NCBI GenBank assembly: GCA_038049695.1
Contig: CP142454.1
Location: forward strand, 88,868,501-88,932,500
DNA length: 64,000 nt
DNA from: Cinnamomum chago
Lineage: Eukaryota; Streptophyta; Magnoliopsida; Laurales; Lauraceae
Direction: 5' to 3'
Position 1 is the first letter of the stretch. Each line of letters begins with the position of its first letter. The notes below the pieces were generated by a model. That model searched no databases. It worked only from the letters and a program-made list of their open reading frames with translations, and was not told where the DNA came from. Shown here one piece after another: positions 60,751 through 64,000 of the stretch. Position numbers and translations under genes: made by a program.

Positions 60751-62524
60751 ATGGCTTATAGAGCTGATGACGATTACGATTACCTATTCAAGGTGGTTTT
60801 GATTGGAGATTCAGGGGTGGGAAAATCCAATCTCCTCACCAGATTCACCAAGAATGAATTCAGCTTGGAATCAAGATCCACAATTGGTGTCGAATTCGCC
60901 ACCCGCAGCGTCAGTGTTGAGAATAAGGTCATCAAAGCCCAGATTTGGGATACCGCCGGCCAAGAGAGGTTTCATTTCTCTTATCATCCAATCTAATCTA
61001 CATGTTTTGTTTTCATAATTATATTCGTTTTCGATCTCGAGATCGCTATAATGTTATCATGATAAAAGTCAAGAGACCATAACAAAGGTAAGTTTTCAAA
61101 AAAAAAAAAAACATCAAATAACAATTCTTCCTTTTTAGAGAAATAGAATGAGATGAAGACAGAAAATGAATTAACAGGGTGAAGGCCAGTTTATACATTT
61201 GTAATCTTTTTATATTTTTTCTAAGAAGGAAAGGTTATTTGATGCTCATTTTCTATATTCGCGTCTGATCTTCATTTTTAACCACTTATTGTATAAATCT
61301 TATTTATTAAAATTCCTATCTATTATAATGCAAACAAACAAGTCCTAAAGAATATGCATTTTGTTTTCCTCACCCTTTTTCCAAATTTGAAATCTAAATC
61401 TTTTGGAGAATTGCTCTTTTTTTTTTCTCAATCTATTGTATTGCGCGTCTATTTCAATCGAGGCATCTTTAGAGTGATTCATGGGGAGGGAATGGGGAAC
61501 AAAAGGGGGGATCTTGTTTTTGTCACCCTCATTTTTTCTTTCTTTTCCATTTGTAGTATCATGAGCATGGGAGAAAATGGCAGGTGATGTCCCAAAATTC
61601 AATGGATGGAGGATGTTGAAGTTGCAGTAGCTCTAATATTTAGTCAGATTAGATGAGTTATATCTGTCTAGTTTTTAACCATTATTAGATGCTTTTTCAA
61701 CAATTCTCCTTGGATTTCTGTTAGAGGTTAATTACAGGTTCATACGTGAAATTAATCTCAATAGTAACTTACAAAAACAAATTGCATGTTTTATGCATGT
61801 GTAATCATGTTTTTTTGCCATTGAACTTTTAAACCTGTGACTTGTCAGTGCTAGTAATAATGTTTTTGTTTTTTGCCATTAGATCAACTGAATGTAGCAT
61901 GCTATCAATGTTAAGAAATTGCCATACTTGGTCCATTGTTAATTATCATAGAAAGTAACATTGTTTTGCCTTGTTCATAATGTTTAACAACTCAATGTAG
62001 CATGCTATCAATGTTAAGAAATTGTAATACTTGATCCATTGTTACTTGCAGAAACTAACATTCCTTTGCCTTCTTCATTTCTCCTACAAAGGTACCGCGC
62101 AATTACAAGTGCATACTATCGCGGAGCAGTTGGTGCACTGCTTGTCTATGATGTAACCCGCCGCGTTACTTTTGAGAATGTAGAGAGATGGTTGAAGGAG
62201 CTCAGAGATCACACAGACTCTAACATTGTGGTCATGCTTGCTGGAAACAAGGCAGACCTTCGCCACCTAAGGGCTGTTTCCACTGAGGATGCACAAGCAT
62301 TTGCTGAGAAAGAGAGCAGCTACTTCATGGAGACGTCAGCGCTGGAATCTATGAATGTAGAGGATGCATTCACAGAAGTCCTCACTCAGATCTATCGTAT
62401 TGTCAGCAAGAAGGCTCTTGAAGCCAGGGAAGATCCAGCAACCTTGCCCAAGGGACAGACCATCAATGTGAGCAACAATGATGATGTATCAGCTGTTAAG
62501 AAAAGGGGTTGCTGCTCTGCCTAG
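60751..62524 (+). CDS. RABA1: RABA1 (Rab11-type) small GTPase, two exons
   Basis: A 216-residue Rab GTPase of the plant RABA1 clade, which directs trans-Golgi/recycling-endosome to plasma-membrane traffic. Exons 60751-60968 and 62092-62524 join across a GT-AG intron that splits the Arg codon of GQER. The P-loop GDSGVGKS is at 19-26, switch I STIGVEF at 43-49, WDTAGQE at 66-72, NKAD at 125-128 and ETSA at 153-156. The tail ends KKRGCCSA, a double-cysteine site for geranylgeranylation. The N-terminus [19 protein letters not shown] and the tail PKGQTINV...DDVSAVKK are typical of RABA1 proteins. All GTP-binding motifs are intact and the length is normal. Exon 1 alone reads on into the intron and stops, so the short frame 60751-60996 is not the full protein. 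Which RABA1 member it is was not resolved. Confidence 0.97.
61887..62080 (+). repeat. About 100-bp tandem duplication at the 3' end of the RABA1 intron
   Basis: Copy 1 (about 61887-61980) and copy 2 (about 61990-62080) share AATGTAGCATGCTATCAATG, TTAAGAAATTG and TCCATTGTTA, then a CCTT.TTCAT end. Period is 103 bp. Copy 2 contains CTTGCAG at 62045-62051, a plausible but frame-breaking alternative acceptor 40 nt before the used one. Confidence 0.85.
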
Positions 62525-63440
62525 TACTTGAAAGGAGGGTATGTGTTGAACTCTTTATATGTTCTTTAGAATTGGTTTTTTGCCACTTCATACAAACACT
62601 GGCATGACACATGACATGGATCCTTCTTTCACCCCTCTAAAAAGAAGAAAGAAACAACATCTGTTAGTCATGCATTGTAAAATCTTAAAGCTTGCCCATG
62701 GTCAGGGAAGATCAGCATCTAGAATGCAGTTGTATGCATAGTTTACTCTGCATTCAAAGCAGATATGTTTTGTATTTCCTTACTATTGATTTTAATCAAT
62801 TTTTTTTCTTTTACGGCTTGTTCATTTCATGTAATTGAATAGATAGGAATTGTAAGACTTCTATTTCTAAAAATGGTTAAAATTGAATAAACAAGTGTGA
62901 GTTTCCAAAATGACCATCAAACTATATATCTCCCTTCCAATGGAAAATAGACCAAGGGGATGTGGGAAATAAATACTCAGCCACCACCCTAAAGCTACTG
63001 AAGGTTGCATCTGCATCGGTAACTTACATCTTACACCCAACAATTCATTTCATTCACCCCTCACCTATTTAATAATCCTTCAATAGTGCTCATTAGACCT
63101 TAAATTCCTATGTATTATAAAATTGGATAACCATCACTTCTGCTAAAATATTTTTTTGATCAGTTGTGAATTGGGCCTTTTGAGCTATACTACTTGTCTT
63201 GTTTTCTTTCTCAATTTGACGGCTTCAATGCAGATAATGTTCGAGAATGTAGCAAAGAGTCAAGGATTACATGCAGCTTTTACGAGCAATCAAAATATGG
63301 AAAGTTGTACGAGAACAATGTAATCATCTTCGATGGTGTTATACGTAGGATGGAAGCCCAAGATTAGACTTTGAAATACTTTGTGATGAACTTGGGAATT
63401 TGAATGTATATAAAGATTCTGTATTCTTTCAGATGACAAT
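62525..63440 (+). other. RABA1 3' UTR region, possibly spliced
   Basis: After the stop codon, AAGGAGGGTATGTG (about 62531) looks like a donor and TTCAATGCAGATAATG (near 63225) like an acceptor, so the 3' UTR may be interrupted by an intron. No further coding frame was seen. The transcript end is expected somewhere near 63400-63500. Confidence 0.4.
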
Positions 63441-63559
63441 GTTGTGTACTATTCTTTGAACATTTGTGTACATCAATATTGTGTATCATTCCCTACTGTA
63501 ATTCACATGTCATTGTGCAAATTGCACACTATGAGAATATAGACAAATAAAAAAAATAA

Positions 63560-64000
63560 AAAATAAAAACTTGCTCTTATCAAACAAAGTTAATTTTGCC
63601 CGTACCTTCGTATTCCAGCTAATGATGCTTCACTGGAGTTCTCCATGTATTTGAGCCGCTCCAGTTTTTATCTGGGTAACATAGCTTGTAAGGCGTATTG
63701 AAGCATTGCATGTAAAATCGGGAGACCAATAAAGACCAATGAGTGGAATAGTGAGGAGTGCGATCGATTGCGGAGTTCATGAAACATGGCTGAAATAGGA
63801 TTGAGTGGAAAATCCAAATTCACAAAGCCGACCACAAAAGGGTGATGATGATGGCGATAATGATGAAGCATGGAGAGTACAAAGGTGATATTTCCTCCTT
63901 CAACTACAAGAAGGAGATAAGAATTAGTTGGAGATAAGAATGGCTCCTTACAAGAGTGGTAAGCAGCGTTAGTTCTTACCTTGCTACTCGGGGTTCGAGC
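63560..64000. other. Intergenic; tRNA-like B box at the window edge
   Basis: The final bases GGGTTCGAGC (63991-64000) match a Pol III B box, and GAGTGGTAAGCAGC about 35 bp upstream is loosely A-box-like. This may be the head of a tRNA-derived SINE or a tRNA-like fragment cut by the window edge. Too incomplete to call. Confidence 0.25.

Noticed and set aside
62084-62266. Minus-strand frame over RABA1 exon 2
   Set aside because: Antisense shadow of the conserved Rab coding sequence.

Overview
The window is plant nuclear DNA. The genes have GT-AG introns and belong to recognisable plant families: GDSL esterase/lipase, AP2/ERF with an EDLL-type tail, RABA1 GTPase, and a short glucosidase II beta-like ER protein. 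They sit in a background of LTR retrotransposon remnants and short inverted-repeat DNA transposons. The exact plant lineage cannot be read from the sequence. No bacterial-style operon, CRISPR array, rRNA gene or complete tRNA gene was seen.

Layout. (1) Positions 1 to about 23275 are a macrosatellite: head-to-tail copies of a 2.78-kb unit (seven full copies and a fragment), cut off by the left window edge. The units are nearly identical by eye. No recognisable gene is present, but each unit carries a 216-bp block of four alternating inverted arms. Unit 7 is interrupted by a 3654-bp solo LTR (18573-22226) flanked by TGTAG duplications. (2) Positions 24061-34739 hold a five-exon GDSL esterase/lipase gene on the minus strand. 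Its 7.3-kb third intron contains a nested pair: a 3102-bp solo LTR (TSD ACCCC) inside an inverted-repeat DNA element. (3) Positions 34740-54150 are a gene-poor repeat region. It holds a third solo LTR (36810-39015, TSD AACTT), an array of roughly 200-bp repeats split by a minisatellite-bearing inverted-repeat element, and several elements with GGGC..GTTTGG-like ends, some with TTA duplications. (4) Positions 54151-64000 are the gene-rich end: an intronless ERF factor (+), a five-exon 214-residue glucosidase II beta-like membrane protein (-), and a two-exon RABA1 GTPase (+), with small inverted-repeat elements between them.

The genes form no obvious pathway; they are ordinary, separately transcribed plant genes. 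The most unusual content is in the repeats: the macrosatellite with its hairpin block, and three solo LTRs that all carry a cluster of short perfect palindromes downstream of a shared GGCAAGTG motif. Several inverted-repeat elements also carry internal tandem arrays. Exon borders were fixed by hand from splice sites and reading phase; all family assignments are by eye, with no database search.
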